Shown: positions 27,148 to 37,072, counted from the first letter of the stretch. The stretch: 64,000 nucleotides of DNA from Tenderia sp965602225 (GCA_965602225.1 CBFCYE010000006.1:54043-118042), one strand, 5' to 3'. Notes: generated from the letters alone by a model not told the origin. Numbers and translations: made by a program.

Positions 27148-29226
27148 ATGTCAGCAAAACCAAGAAAAATCCTTGTCACCAGCGCCCTACCCTATGCCAA
27201 CGGTTCCATCCATCTGGGACATCTGGTCGAGTATATCCAAACCGACATCTGGAGCCGCTTCCAGCGCATGTCCGGCAACGAATGTCACTATGTCTGCGCC
27301 GACGACACCCATGGCACGCCCATCATGCTGCGCGCCGAACAGGAAGGCATCACCCCTGAGGCGCTGATCGAACGGGTTCACAACGAACATTTTACTGACT
27401 TCAAAGATTTCGACATCGCCTTCGACAATTATTACTCGACCAATTCAGACGAAAACCGCGAGCTGTCACAGGCAATTTACAAGCAACTCAAAGCCAATGA
27501 CCTGATCGACATTCGTACTATCGAACAACTCTACGACCCGCAAAAACAGATGTTTCTGCCCGATCGTTTCGTCAAAGGTACTTGCCCCAAGTGCAAGGCC
27601 GAAGATCAATATGGCGATTCCTGTGAGGTCTGCGGCGCGACTTACAGCCCAACCGAATTGATTAAACCCTATTCGGCTGTTTCTGGTGCGACACCGGTAA
27701 TGAAAGAGTCAGAGCACCACTTCTTCAAACTGGGCGAATGCGAAAGCTTCCTCAAACAATGGCTGCTGGAATCGGGCGACAAAGCACCACTGCAAACCGA
27801 GGCCACCAACAAGATCAGTGAGTGGTTTGAGTCTGGTCTGAAAGACTGGGACATCTCTCGCGATGCGCCCTACTTCGGTTTCGAGATCCCTGACGCACCG
27901 GGCAAATATTTCTATGTCTGGCTGGATGCACCGATTGGCTATATGGCCAGTTTTAAAAATCTGTGCGACAAAAAAGGTCTGGACTTCGACAGCTACTGGA
28001 AACCCGGCTCTGATGCCGAGATCTACCACTTCATCGGCAAGGACATCCTCTACTTCCACGCCCTGTTCTGGCCGGCAACACTGAAGTTCAGCGGCTATCG
28101 CACCCCAACCAAGGTCTGTGTCCACGGCTTTTTGACCGTCAACGGCCAGAAGATGTCCAAGTCACGCGGCACCTTCATTATGGCGCGCACCTACCTCAAT
28201 CATTTAAAACCAGAGTATCTGCGCTACTACTTTGCCGCCAAGCTCAGCGACCGGGTCGAGGATATCGATCTCAACATGGAAGACTTCGCTGCCCGCGTCA
28301 ACAGCAACCTGGTGGGCAAGTACATCAACATCGCCTCACGCTCGGCCGGTTTCATCAAGAAACGTTATGACAACCAACTCAGTGCCGAACTCGACCCGGC
28401 TGGTCAGGCCATGGTGGAAAACATCCAGGCCAAACAGACCGACATCGCAGCATTGTACGAGGCGCGCCAGTTCAGCGAGGCAATGCGCGAGATCATGGCC
28501 CTGGCCGATATGGCAAATGAGTATGTCGACGAAACCAAGCCCTGGGTATTGGCCAAGGAAGCTGGCCAGGAAGAGAACCTGCACCGCATCTGCACCTCGA
28601 TTGTGAATGCCTTCCGTCTGCTGACCATCTACCTGAAACCGGTCTTGCCGCAGCTGGCCGAACAAGTGGAAGATTTCCTCAACAGCGCGCCACTCAATTG
28701 GGACGATGCCGAGTCATTGCTTCTTGGCCACGAGATCAAACCCTATAAACACATGATCACCCGCATCGAGCAGAAACAGATCGACGCCCTGCTGGCCGAA
28801 AGTGCCGAGACCCTTAAGGCACAGCCGCCATCACCAGCACGTCATGGCGAACAACAACAAAATAAAGAAGAAAAATTAGTGACTGAATCAACAGATGACA
28901 CTATCCAGTTCGATGATTTTGCCAAGGTCGATCTGCGCATCGCCAAAATCGTCAAGGCTGATCATGTCGAGGGCGCAGACAAACTGCTGCAACTGACCCT
29001 GGACATCGGTGAAGCCAAGACCCGTAACGTCTTCGCCGGCATCAAGTCCGCCTACGCCCCGGAAGATCTGGAAGGCAAGCTGACCGTAATGGTGGCCAAC
29101 CTGGCGCCGCGCAAGATGCGCTTTGGCCTATCAGAAGGCATGGTTTTAGCCGCAGGCCCAGGCGGCAAAGAGCTGTGGATACTGGAACCCCATGAAGGAG
29201 CCCAGCCGGGCATGAAGGTAAAATAA
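27148..29226 (+). CDS. metG: Methionyl-tRNA synthetase
   Basis: This 692-residue class I synthetase charges tRNA-Met. The HIGH-type motif is HLGH near residues 22-25, the zinc knuckle is CPKCKAEDQYGDSCEVCG near 146-163, and KMSKSRGTF is near 337. The anticodon-binding helical domain follows, and a C-terminal OB-fold tRNA-binding domain (DFAKVDLRIAKIVKADHVEG, near 592) gives the dimeric long form. The linker before the OB fold is charged and glutamine-rich. Length is slightly above the E. coli enzyme. Motifs are intact. Confidence 0.97.
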   Translation: MSAKPRKILVTSALPYANGSIHLGHLVEYIQTDIWSRFQRMSGNECHYVCADDTHGTPIMLRAEQEGITPEALIERVHNEHFTDFKDFDIAFDNYYSTNSDENRELSQAIYKQLKANDLIDIRTIEQLYDPQKQMFLPDRFVKGTCPKCKAEDQYGDSCEVCGATYSPTELIKPYSAVSGATPVMKESEHHFFKLGECESFLKQWLLESGDKAPLQTEATNKISEWFESGLKDWDISRDAPYFGFEIPDAPGKYFYVWLDAPIGYMASFKNLCDKKGLDFDSYWKPGSDAEIYHFIGKDILYFHALFWPATLKFSGYRTPTKVCVHGFLTVNGQKMSKSRGTFIMARTYLNHLKPEYLRYYFAAKLSDRVEDIDLNMEDFAARVNSNLVGKYINIASRSAGFIKKRYDNQLSAELDPAGQAMVENIQAKQTDIAALYEARQFSEAMREIMALADMANEYVDETKPWVLAKEAGQEENLHRICTSIVNAFRLLTIYLKPVLPQLAEQVEDFLNSAPLNWDDAESLLLGHEIKPYKHMITRIEQKQIDALLAESAETLKAQPPSPARHGEQQQNKEEKLVTESTDDTIQFDDFAKVDLRIAKIVKADHVEGADKLLQLTLDIGEAKTRNVFAGIKSAYAPEDLEGKLTVMVANLAPRKMRFGLSEGMVLAAGPGGKELWILEPHEGAQPGMKVK

Positions 29227-29242
29227 CCCGGCCTCAATATAA

Positions 29243-29269
29243 TCAAACCATATAACGTATATGATTTGA
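29243..29269. repeat. 12-bp inverted repeat between metG and rnfA
   Basis: TCAAACCATATA (29243-29254) and TATATGATTTGA (29258-29269) pair with one mismatch around ACG. It lies 17 bases after metG and about 115 bases before rnfA. There is no T run after it. It may be a metG terminator or an operator controlling the rnf operon; the A/T-rich symmetric form is more like a protein-binding site. Confidence 0.35.
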
Positions 29270-29385
29270 GAGTTGAGTTTGAAATAAAGGACACCTAATA
29301 TACGCGAGGTATTTTTTGTAGGTTACCAGCCCTATCCCTGCCAGTATCATGCGGGGTCGGTGATAGCCTTTGATTGAAGACGGAT

Positions 29386-29967
29386 ATGACCGAATACGCC
29401 CTGATCCTAGTCAGCACCGTGCTGGTAAACAACTTTGTCCTGGTCAAGTTTCTTGGCCTGTGTCCGTTTATGGGCGTGTCGAAAAAGTTGGAAACAGCCA
29501 CCGGCATGGCCCTGGCCACCACCTTTGTGCTGACCCTGTCATCCGTCTGTAGCTACCTGGCCAATGAATACCTGCTGGCGCCGCTGGGGCTGGAGTACCT
29601 GCGCACTATCACCTTCATCCTGGTAATCGCCGTGGTGGTGCAGTTCACCGAGATGGTAGTGCACAAGACCAGCCCACTGCTCTACAAGGTGTTGGGCATC
29701 TTCCTGCCACTGATCACCACCAACTGCGCCGTGCTCGGCGTGGCCCTGCTTAATGTGCAGGAAGAATTCGGTTTTATCGAATCAGCCATTTACGGTTTTG
29801 GTGCTGCAGTGGGTTTCTCGCTGGTGCTGATTCTGTTTGCCGCCATGCGTGAACGCATCACCGTCGCTGATGTACCGGTGGCCTTTCGCGGTCCGGCCAT
29901 CGCCCTGATTACTGCGGGTCTGATGTCGATGGCCTTTATGGGCTTTTCTGGATTAGTGAAGGTTTAG
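29386..29967 (+). CDS. rnfA: Rnf electron transport complex subunit A
   Basis: This 193-residue inner-membrane subunit is one of two homologous helical subunits (with RnfE) that hold a 2Fe-2S cluster in the membrane. The start MTEYALILVSTVLVNNFVLV is typical, followed by KFLGLCPFMGVSKKLETATG with one cluster cysteine and LPLITTNCAVLGVALL with the other. Six membrane helices are expected. The frame also opens at a TTG at 29374, but the ATG at 29386 gives the family start. It heads the rnfABCDGE operon, with rnfB two bases downstream. Confidence 0.95.
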   Translation: MTEYALILVSTVLVNNFVLVKFLGLCPFMGVSKKLETATGMALATTFVLTLSSVCSYLANEYLLAPLGLEYLRTITFILVIAVVVQFTEMVVHKTSPLLYKVLGIFLPLITTNCAVLGVALLNVQEEFGFIESAIYGFGAAVGFSLVLILFAAMRERITVADVPVAFRGPAIALITAGLMSMAFMGFSGLVKV

Positions 29968-29969
29968 TA

Positions 29970-30524
29970 ATGTTAACCGCAGTACTAGCGCTCACCGCCC
30001 TCGCCATCGTCTTCGGCCTACTACTTGGCTTTGCTGCGGTACGCTTCAAGGTTGAAGGCGATCCACTGGTAGATCAGATCGATGCCATCCTGCCGCAGAC
30101 CCAATGCGGCCAGTGCAGTTATCCGGGTTGCCGCCCCTATGCCGATGCCATTGCCAATGGCGAGGCCGAGATCAACCGCTGCCCACCGGGTGGCGAGACC
30201 ACCATCATTGCCCTGGCCGACCTGCTCGGTCGCGACCCTATCCCACTGGATGCAGAAGTGGGTGAAGAAAAACCAAAGATGGTGGCTATCATCAGAGAAG
30301 ACACCTGCATCGGCTGTACCCTGTGCATCCAGGCCTGTCCGGTGGATGCCATCCTCGGCGCCGCCAAACAGATGCACACCGTCATCGAACCCGAATGCAC
30401 CGGCTGTGAACTGTGCCTGGAGCCCTGCCCAGTGGATTGCATCGACATGGTGCAGGTCAAACAAGACATCTTTCACTGGAAGTGGCCTTACCCTGACACA
30501 ATAGCGGCGGAGACCAAACCATGA
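29970..30524 (+). CDS. rnfB: Rnf complex iron-sulfur subunit B
   Basis: This 184-residue subunit passes electrons between ferredoxin and the rest of the complex. One membrane helix (residues 2-24) is followed by a 4Fe-4S motif with CGQCSYPGCRPYA and RCPPGGE near residues 46-73, then two ferredoxin clusters: CIGCTLCIQACPVDAI near 112 and CTGCELCLEPCPVDCI near 142. All expected cysteines are present. The end overlaps rnfC by four bases. The name RsxB is used where the complex reduces SoxR. Confidence 0.96.
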   Translation: MLTAVLALTALAIVFGLLLGFAAVRFKVEGDPLVDQIDAILPQTQCGQCSYPGCRPYADAIANGEAEINRCPPGGETTIIALADLLGRDPIPLDAEVGEEKPKMVAIIREDTCIGCTLCIQACPVDAILGAAKQMHTVIEPECTGCELCLEPCPVDCIDMVQVKQDIFHWKWPYPDTIAAETKP

Positions 30525-32203
30525 TTCGCCAGCTATTCAGGTTCAAGGGCGGCATCCACCCACCGCAACACAAGGACATCTCAACCACACAGCCAATCCA
30601 AGCGGCAACGTTGGCCAAACAACTTGTTCTGCCATTGCATCAACACATCGGCGAATCGGCCGTGCCTATTGTCGCCGTAGGTGAGCACGTTTTGAAGGGC
30701 CAAAAGATCGCCCGCGCCGAAGGTTATGTCAGCGCCTCAGTGCATGCCTCAAGCTCCGGCACCGTGGTTGCCATTGAAGAGCGGCCCATTCCACATCCGT
30801 CCGGCCTCAATGCCCAATGCATTGTCATTGACACCGATGGCGAGGATCGCTGGATCGAGCATGGTCAGCCTGAAACTGCCTACACCGAAATGCCCGCCAG
30901 CCAGCTACGTAACCTGATCCGAACCTCAGGCATTGTCGGTCTGGGTGGTGCTGGTTTTCCGTCATATATCAAACTCAATCCGACCGGGGCCAAGATCGAC
31001 ACCCTGATACTGAACGGCGTCGAGTGCGAGCCTTATATCAGTTGCGATGACATGCTAATGCGTGAACGGCCGGAGCAGATCGTCGCCGGCGCCAAGATCA
31101 TGCGCCACGCCCTGCAAGCCAAGCAGCTGCTAATCGCCATCGAAGACAATAAACCCGAGGCCTATGCCGCTCTGGTTGCCGCCTGCGCAGATGAAGATTT
31201 TGAGGTTATACAAGTGCCTACCCTTTATCCACAGGGCAGCGAAAAACAGCTGATCAAGGTACTGACCAACAAAGAGGTTCCCAGCAACGGCCTACCAGTA
31301 CAGATCGGCATTGTGGTCCACAATGTTGCCACGGCTGCGGCGACCCACAACGCCATCAACCTGGGCAAACCTTTGGTCTCGCGCATCGTTACCATCAGCG
31401 GTGATGGCGTAGCCAAGCCTTGCAACCTGGAAGTTCCTTTCGGCACACCGATGCGGCACTTGCTGGATCAATGTGGTGGCCTGCGCAACGATGTCGACCG
31501 CATCATCATGGGTGGACCGATGATGGGCTTTGCCATGCACAGCACAGATATTCCGGTGATTAAAACCACCAACTGCATCCTCGCCGCCACCAAGGACAAT
31601 GTCACCCCGCCGTCAGACATCATGCCCTGCATCCGCTGTGGTGCCTGCGCCGATGTCTGCCCAGTGGAACTGCTGCCACAACAACTACAGTGGTTTGCCC
31701 GCGCCAAGGAGTTTGATCGCGCCCAGGAATACAATCTGTTTGACTGCATAGAGTGCGGTTGCTGTTCCTATGTCTGCCCCAGCAACATTCCACTGGTACA
31801 TTATTATCGCTACGCCAAAACCGAGATCTGGGCGCAGGAACGGGAAAAGGAAAAGGCTGATCAGGCGCGGCAACGACATGAATTCCGCCTCTCACGCATT
31901 GAGCGCGAGGCCGCAGAAAAGGCCGCCCGCCTGGCGCAGAAGAAGGCCGCGATGAAAAAACCCACTGCAGGCGCCCAAGATGCAAAACAAGCAGCCATCC
32001 AGGCTGCCATGGCACGCGCCAAGGCCAAAAAACAGGCCCAGGGCAGCGAGCCAAAGAACACCGATAACCTGACCGAGGCGCAACAGCAACAGGTCAATAA
32101 GGCCGATGAGATGCGCGCCCAGGCACAGCAGATTGCCGAAAGCCGTCGCAGCCAGGCGCAACAAATGATGGCCGGCAAACAGGCTAAGGACGAGAAAGAA
32201 TAA
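30521..32203 (+). CDS. rnfC: Rnf complex subunit C
   Basis: This 560-residue peripheral subunit is the NADH-side input/output module. The NADH/FMN-binding region includes RTSGIVGLGGAGFPSYIKL near residue 133 and LILNGVECEPYISCDD. Two 4Fe-4S clusters sit at CIRCGACADVCPVELLPQQL near 371 and CIECGCCSYVCPSNIPLV near 410. The C-terminal 120 residues are an Ala/Lys/Gln-rich helical extension, as in other proteobacterial RnfC proteins. It overlaps rnfB by four bases and rnfD follows after three. Confidence 0.96.
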   Translation: MIRQLFRFKGGIHPPQHKDISTTQPIQAATLAKQLVLPLHQHIGESAVPIVAVGEHVLKGQKIARAEGYVSASVHASSSGTVVAIEERPIPHPSGLNAQCIVIDTDGEDRWIEHGQPETAYTEMPASQLRNLIRTSGIVGLGGAGFPSYIKLNPTGAKIDTLILNGVECEPYISCDDMLMRERPEQIVAGAKIMRHALQAKQLLIAIEDNKPEAYAALVAACADEDFEVIQVPTLYPQGSEKQLIKVLTNKEVPSNGLPVQIGIVVHNVATAAATHNAINLGKPLVSRIVTISGDGVAKPCNLEVPFGTPMRHLLDQCGGLRNDVDRIIMGGPMMGFAMHSTDIPVIKTTNCILAATKDNVTPPSDIMPCIRCGACADVCPVELLPQQLQWFARAKEFDRAQEYNLFDCIECGCCSYVCPSNIPLVHYYRYAKTEIWAQEREKEKADQARQRHEFRLSRIEREAAEKAARLAQKKAAMKKPTAGAQDAKQAAIQAAMARAKAKKQAQGSEPKNTDNLTEAQQQQVNKADEMRAQAQQIAESRRSQAQQMMAGKQAKDEKE

Positions 32204-32206
32204 GCC

Positions 32207-33241
32207 ATGCGCTTGAATACGCCCAGTTCGCCCCACTTCCACGGCCCGTCTACCGTTACCACGGTGATGCTGCGCGTAGCCTATGCCCTAATCCCGGGCA
32301 TGCTGATCTACAGCTGGTTATTTGGCTGGGGGGTGATCATCAACGTCATGCTTGCCAGCGTCACTGCACTGGCCACCGAAGCGCTGATGCTGCGCCTGCG
32401 CCAACGGCCGGTGAAGATGTTCCTCAGCGATGGTAGCGCCCTGGTCACGGCGCTGTTGCTAGGTCTGGCCCTGCCACCACTAGCACCCTGGTGGATGGTG
32501 CTGGTGGGCACTGCCTTTGCCATCATCTTTGCCAAACACCTCTATGGCGGCCTGGGTTTCAACCCCTTCAACCCGGCCATGGTCGGTTATGTCATGTTAT
32601 TGATCTCGTTCCCACTTGAGATGACCAGCTGGCCGGCACCGTTGTCACTGACGGACATACACCTAAGCCTGAGCCAGTCACTGGCCTATGTCTTCGGTGG
32701 CAACCTGCCCATCGGCATCAAGCTCGATGCATTGACCATGGCCACCCCGCTCGATGCGCTACGAACCGAACTCAGTCTCAACAAGGTCATGGAAGAGATC
32801 ACCGCCAGCCCCATCTTTGGCGCCATGGGTGGCAGCGGCTGGGAATGGGTCAACATCGCCTTTCTCGGTGGCGGTCTGTGGCTGATGTATAAGAATATTA
32901 TTAGCTGGCATGTGCCCGCAGCCATGCTTGGCAGCCTGGCATTGATATCACTGGTGTTTTATTTTATTGACCCGGCGGCCTATAGCTCACCACTGTTTCA
33001 TCTATTTAGCGGTGGCGCCATCCTCGGCGCATTTTTTATCGCCACCGACCCGGTCAGTGGCGCAACCACACCCAAGGGACGGATCTGGTTTGGCATTGGC
33101 GTCGGCGTGCTAACCTACGTCATTCGTGCCTGGGGCGGATACCCAGATGCCGTCGCCTTTTCGATATTATTAATGAACATGACCGCTCCCACCATTGACC
33201 ATTACACACGTCCACGGGTATTCGGCCACGGAGGAAAATAG
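32207..33241 (+). CDS. rnfD: Rnf complex membrane subunit D
   Basis: This 344-residue membrane subunit carries covalently bound FMN and is related to NqrB. About ten helices are visible. The flavin-attachment threonine should be in DPVSGATTPKGRIWF near residue 283. Conserved GLGFNPFNPAMVGYVMLL is near 117. The start SSPHFHGPSTVTTVMLRVAY is typical. It is separated by three bases from rnfC and rnfG. Together with RnfE and RnfA it forms the ion path that couples NADH-ferredoxin electron flow to Na+ or H+ transport. Confidence 0.95.
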   Translation: MRLNTPSSPHFHGPSTVTTVMLRVAYALIPGMLIYSWLFGWGVIINVMLASVTALATEALMLRLRQRPVKMFLSDGSALVTALLLGLALPPLAPWWMVLVGTAFAIIFAKHLYGGLGFNPFNPAMVGYVMLLISFPLEMTSWPAPLSLTDIHLSLSQSLAYVFGGNLPIGIKLDALTMATPLDALRTELSLNKVMEEITASPIFGAMGGSGWEWVNIAFLGGGLWLMYKNIISWHVPAAMLGSLALISLVFYFIDPAAYSSPLFHLFSGGAILGAFFIATDPVSGATTPKGRIWFGIGVGVLTYVIRAWGGYPDAVAFSILLMNMTAPTIDHYTRPRVFGHGGK

Positions 33242-33244
33242 ACC

Positions 33245-33907
33245 ATGTTAGGCAAAAAAATGTTAATCGCCGCAGCTATTCTCGGCACCTTTGCCATGCT
33301 TGGTGCAGGCCTGGTGGGTCTGACCTTTGAAGGTACCAAGGATCGCATCGCCGCCAATGAAAAAGAATTTCTACTCCGCACCCTGAACGAAATGGTGCCC
33401 GCCGAGGCCTACGATAACGACATCTATAACGACAAGATCGTAGTGCATTCCAAACAATTACTTGGCAGTGATGAAGGACTCACCATTTATCGTGCCCGTA
33501 AAAATGGCAGGCCGATAGGACTCATCATGACCTCCGTTGCCCCGGACGGTTATAGCGGCAACATCAAACTGCTGGTAGCGGTTGACCTGGCCGGCCAGAT
33601 TGGTGGCGTGCGGGTACTAAGCCACAGAGAAACACCCGGCCTCGGCGACGGCATCGAAATTGAACGCTCACCCTGGATCGACCAGTTTTATGGCCACTCA
33701 CTCAACGCTCCGGATGCACAGGGCTGGAAAGTGAAAAAAGATGGCGGCGTCATTGACCAGTTCACCGGTGCCACCATCACCCCCAGGGCCGTAGTCAAAG
33801 CCGTATATAAATCCTTAATATTCTATTTTTTAAATAAAGAAGCCTTATTTGCCCCGGCTCATGCCATCAGGGAAGTCCAGCCTCCGAAACAATCAGGAGC
33901 CAAGTAA
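33245..33907 (+). CDS. rnfG: Rnf complex FMN-binding subunit G
   Basis: This 220-residue periplasmic subunit is anchored by one N-terminal helix (residues 6-28) and carries a second covalent FMN. The flavin site is QFTGATITPRAVVKAVY near residue 174, with the FMN bound to the Thr of the GAT motif. The conserved stretch RVLSHRETPGLGDGIE is near 124. rnfE starts one base after the stop, with AGGAG just before this gene's end serving as its ribosome site. Confidence 0.95.
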   Translation: MLGKKMLIAAAILGTFAMLGAGLVGLTFEGTKDRIAANEKEFLLRTLNEMVPAEAYDNDIYNDKIVVHSKQLLGSDEGLTIYRARKNGRPIGLIMTSVAPDGYSGNIKLLVAVDLAGQIGGVRVLSHRETPGLGDGIEIERSPWIDQFYGHSLNAPDAQGWKVKKDGGVIDQFTGATITPRAVVKAVYKSLIFYFLNKEALFAPAHAIREVQPPKQSGAK

Positions 33908-33908
33908 C

Positions 33909-34604
33909 ATGGATAAACCCTATAGCGATATCAACCGAGAGGGACTCTGGACCAATAATGTCGCCCTGGTTCAGGTTCTCGGCCTCTGCCCCCTGCTGGC
34001 TGTCACCGCCACCACCATCAATGGCCTGGGTCTGGGCATTGCGACAACGCTGACGCTGGTGCTTTCCAGTCTCATCGTGTCACTCATCCGCAACTCCGTT
34101 AAACCAGAAGTGCGCATTCCAATTTTCGTATTGATCATCGCCGCAGTGGTCACTGCCATCGAACTGGCCATGAATGCCTACTTCCATGAACTGTATAAAA
34201 TACTCGGTATATTTGTTCCCCTCATCGTTACCAACTGCGCCATCCTTGGTCGCGCCGAAGCATTTGCATCCAAGACCACACCAGACAAAGCGGTCATGGA
34301 TGCCTTGATGATGGGGCTGGGTTTTACCGCCGTACTCGTGGTTCTGGGGGCTATGCGTGAGGTCATTGGCATGGGTACCCTGCTGACACAGGCACACCTG
34401 ATGTTTGGTGAAGTTGGTCGAATGCTCACCATCACCCTGATCGAAGATTACCGTGGCTTTCTGCTCGCCATACTGCCACCCGGGGCATTTATTGGCCTGG
34501 GCCTGTTGATAGCGGTTAAGAATGTAATCGATGAACGCAACAAGAAAAAGGCTGCTAGACCAGCCGTAATCATTGATGCCTCACCCGCCTCGGCAAGCTC
34601 ATAA
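33909..34604 (+). CDS. rnfE: Rnf complex subunit E
   Basis: This 231-residue membrane subunit is homologous to RnfA and pairs with it around the membrane 2Fe-2S cluster. It has GLWTNNVALVQVLGLCPLLA at the N-terminus with one cluster Cys, and FVPLIVTNCAILGRAEAFAS with the other near residue 107. The start at 33909 follows the end of rnfG by one base and has AGGAG upstream; a longer frame from 33849 overlaps rnfG and is not needed. This ends the usual rnf operon; nth normally comes next but here an OGT-like gene intervenes. Confidence 0.95.
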   Translation: MDKPYSDINREGLWTNNVALVQVLGLCPLLAVTATTINGLGLGIATTLTLVLSSLIVSLIRNSVKPEVRIPIFVLIIAAVVTAIELAMNAYFHELYKILGIFVPLIVTNCAILGRAEAFASKTTPDKAVMDALMMGLGFTAVLVVLGAMREVIGMGTLLTQAHLMFGEVGRMLTITLIEDYRGFLLAILPPGAFIGLGLLIAVKNVIDERNKKKAARPAVIIDASPASASS

Positions 34605-34630
34605 GAAAAATATAAAACCGGGTCTTAGCT

Positions 34631-36994
34631 GTGAAAAAGAATTTGCTTGCCGACGTAGAGCAAAAGCTCGACCAGGGACAAATCCATGAGGCTAAAGAAC
34701 TATGCATCAAGCTGTGCAGAAAGAGCAAAAAAACACCTGAAGCCTGGAGCCTGCTAGGCATCATCAACGGCCAGCTTGGCGACCTCAACGAAGCAGAAAA
34801 GTGTTTCCAAAAGTTTGTTGAATTAAAGCCAGGCATTGCCGAAGGCTATTTCAATCTAGCCAAGACCCAGGCCACCCTGCAACAGCTACAGCAAGCAGAA
34901 AAAAACTACCAACAGGCAATCAAGCTCAAGCCCTCATTTGCCCAGGCCTACAACAATCTGGGAACACTACAGGTTGGACTAAACAAAGCCATCGAGGCCG
35001 AACAGAACCTACGCCAAGCCCTGAGCATTCAGCCTAATAACCCCAACACTTATCGCAACCTTGGCATTCTGATGCAACACCAGGGACGCATCGAAAAGGC
35101 CGAGCAGGCCTACCACCAGGCGATTGCATTACAACCCAACTTTGTTGGCGCACTTGAAGACCTGGCCAACCTGCTAATACAAGTGCAACGCCATGAAGAT
35201 GCAGAGTCATGCCTGGTCAGAGCAATACAGGCACAGCCCGCTAACGCAAATGCGCTAGCAAAATTGGGGAAAATCTATTCTCTGCGCCAGGAATTCAGCA
35301 AAGCAGAACAGTGCTATGACAAGGCATTAATACACAACCCAAATCATGTGGAGGCACATATTGATCTGGCCGCCATTAAGGAAAAAACAGGCCAACTGGA
35401 TAGCGCCCTTGGACATTACCAAAAGGCCTTAGCACTAGCCCCGGACAATATGCGCGCGCATAACAACCTGTCCATCATTCTCTGCCTAATGGGGGCGCAT
35501 GAAGATGCTCTGGCAGCGGCCAACACAGCCCTGCATCTAAATCCGAGTTCGCCTGAGGCATACAACAACCAAGCCAATGCACTCTACAGACTGGGCCGAC
35601 TAGAAGAAGCCGCCACAGCACTCAAACAAGCCCTGCATTACCGCCCCGACGATGCCGAGACACATGCAAACCTGGGGCGAATACTTTTGTTACAGGGAAA
35701 AACAGAGCAATCCTTGGTCTGTCATCGCCGCACAATTGAATTACAACCCGACTTGAATAGCGCCCATAGTTTATTGCTCTATACCATGAACTACAGTCAG
35801 CAGCTTTCGCGCGCAGAAATATTCAAAGCGCATACTGATTGGGCTGAAAAACATGAACCAGCCAACAGGCAACAACCAACACATAACAACACAGCAGAGC
35901 CCGAACGCCGCTTACGTATCGGTTATGTCTCCGCCGACTTCCGCGGACATTCTGTCGCGTTCTTTTTCGAGCCGATACTGGCAAACCATAACCAGCAGAC
36001 ATTCGAAATCTACTGTTACTCCGACACCCTCAAAACAGATCAAACCACCAAGCGTATGCAGGGGTTATCGAAACACTGGCGAAACTGCTGTAGCTTAAGC
36101 GATGCCGACGTGGCGCAAATGATTATTGATGACCAGATAGATATATTGATCGATCTTGCTGGCCATACCGACAACAACCGCCTAAGCATGTTTGCAAGCC
36201 AGCCAGCCCCTATACAGGCAACCTATCTCGGCTACCCAAACACGACCGGTTTGCGCTCCATGCAGTATTTCATCACAGATCGACACTGCGACCCTGAACC
36301 CGAATCTGATCAGTATTACAGCGAAAAATTACGCCGTCTGCCAAATGCATTTTTTTGTTACCAACCACCGGCAAACAGCCCCGCTGTTGCAGCGACACCA
36401 GTCTTAAAGAATGGTTACATTAGCTTCGCCTCTTTTAACAACCTGGCTAAGATTGGCGACGACGTTGTAAAACTTTGGGCCGATGTATTAAAGGCTGTTC
36501 CAGATTCACGCTTGCTAATCCAGTGTCTGTCACTAAATGACCCGCCAACACGGGTACGTTTTGAAGACTTATTTGCAGCGAATGAGATCGACACCAATCG
36601 CATCGACTTCACTGCAGCCAAAGACTTTGATAGTTACCTATCTGGCCATGCGGATGTCGACATCGTTCTAGACACCTTGCCATGGAATGGACATACAGTA
36701 AGCTGTCATGCCTTATGGATGGGCGTGCCTGTTATTACCCTTGCTGGCAATCGACATTCAGCCAGGATGGGGGCAAGCATTCTGACCAACCTCGACCTTA
36801 ATGACTGCATCGCCAACTCAGAACCAGAGTTCATTGCCGCAGCTGTTGCGCTTAGCCAGGACACTCAGCAATTGGCACATTTAAGACAAGCATTACGACC
36901 ACGCATGCAGGCATCTAAATTATGTGATGGTAAACAGTTCACCATCCAGCTAGAGCAACAATACCGCCGTATGTGGCAACAATGGTGCGTCTAG
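34631..36994 (+). CDS. TPR protein with OGT-type glycosyltransferase 41 domain
   Basis: This 787-residue cytosolic protein starts at a GTG. About eleven tetratricopeptide repeats cover residues 5-390 (for example AYNNLGTLQVGLNKAIEAEQ and HNNLSIILCLMGAHEDALAA). A GT41/SPINDLY-type catalytic domain covers about 425-780. Visible catalytic features are RIGYVSADFRGHSV, whose His corresponds to the OGT active-site His, SFASFNNLAKIGDD, whose Lys matches the UDP-binding Lys of human OGT, and LDTLPWNGHTVSCHALWMGV. The family attaches GlcNAc or another sugar to Ser/Thr of proteins. It lies 26 bases after rnfE and 78 bases before nth. Its target is unknown. Confidence 0.88.
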   Translation: MKKNLLADVEQKLDQGQIHEAKELCIKLCRKSKKTPEAWSLLGIINGQLGDLNEAEKCFQKFVELKPGIAEGYFNLAKTQATLQQLQQAEKNYQQAIKLKPSFAQAYNNLGTLQVGLNKAIEAEQNLRQALSIQPNNPNTYRNLGILMQHQGRIEKAEQAYHQAIALQPNFVGALEDLANLLIQVQRHEDAESCLVRAIQAQPANANALAKLGKIYSLRQEFSKAEQCYDKALIHNPNHVEAHIDLAAIKEKTGQLDSALGHYQKALALAPDNMRAHNNLSIILCLMGAHEDALAAANTALHLNPSSPEAYNNQANALYRLGRLEEAATALKQALHYRPDDAETHANLGRILLLQGKTEQSLVCHRRTIELQPDLNSAHSLLLYTMNYSQQLSRAEIFKAHTDWAEKHEPANRQQPTHNNTAEPERRLRIGYVSADFRGHSVAFFFEPILANHNQQTFEIYCYSDTLKTDQTTKRMQGLSKHWRNCCSLSDADVAQMIIDDQIDILIDLAGHTDNNRLSMFASQPAPIQATYLGYPNTTGLRSMQYFITDRHCDPEPESDQYYSEKLRRLPNAFFCYQPPANSPAVAATPVLKNGYISFASFNNLAKIGDDVVKLWADVLKAVPDSRLLIQCLSLNDPPTRVRFEDLFAANEIDTNRIDFTAAKDFDSYLSGHADVDIVLDTLPWNGHTVSCHALWMGVPVITLAGNRHSARMGASILTNLDLNDCIANSEPEFIAAAVALSQDTQQLAHLRQALRPRMQASKLCDGKQFTIQLEQQYRRMWQQWCV

Positions 36995-37072
36995 CATAAG
37001 ACCATGTAACTTGCCCCACTGCTATTCAACTGGCACCATTAGCCCTCACTCTGAAAGCAATAACGCAACCAC

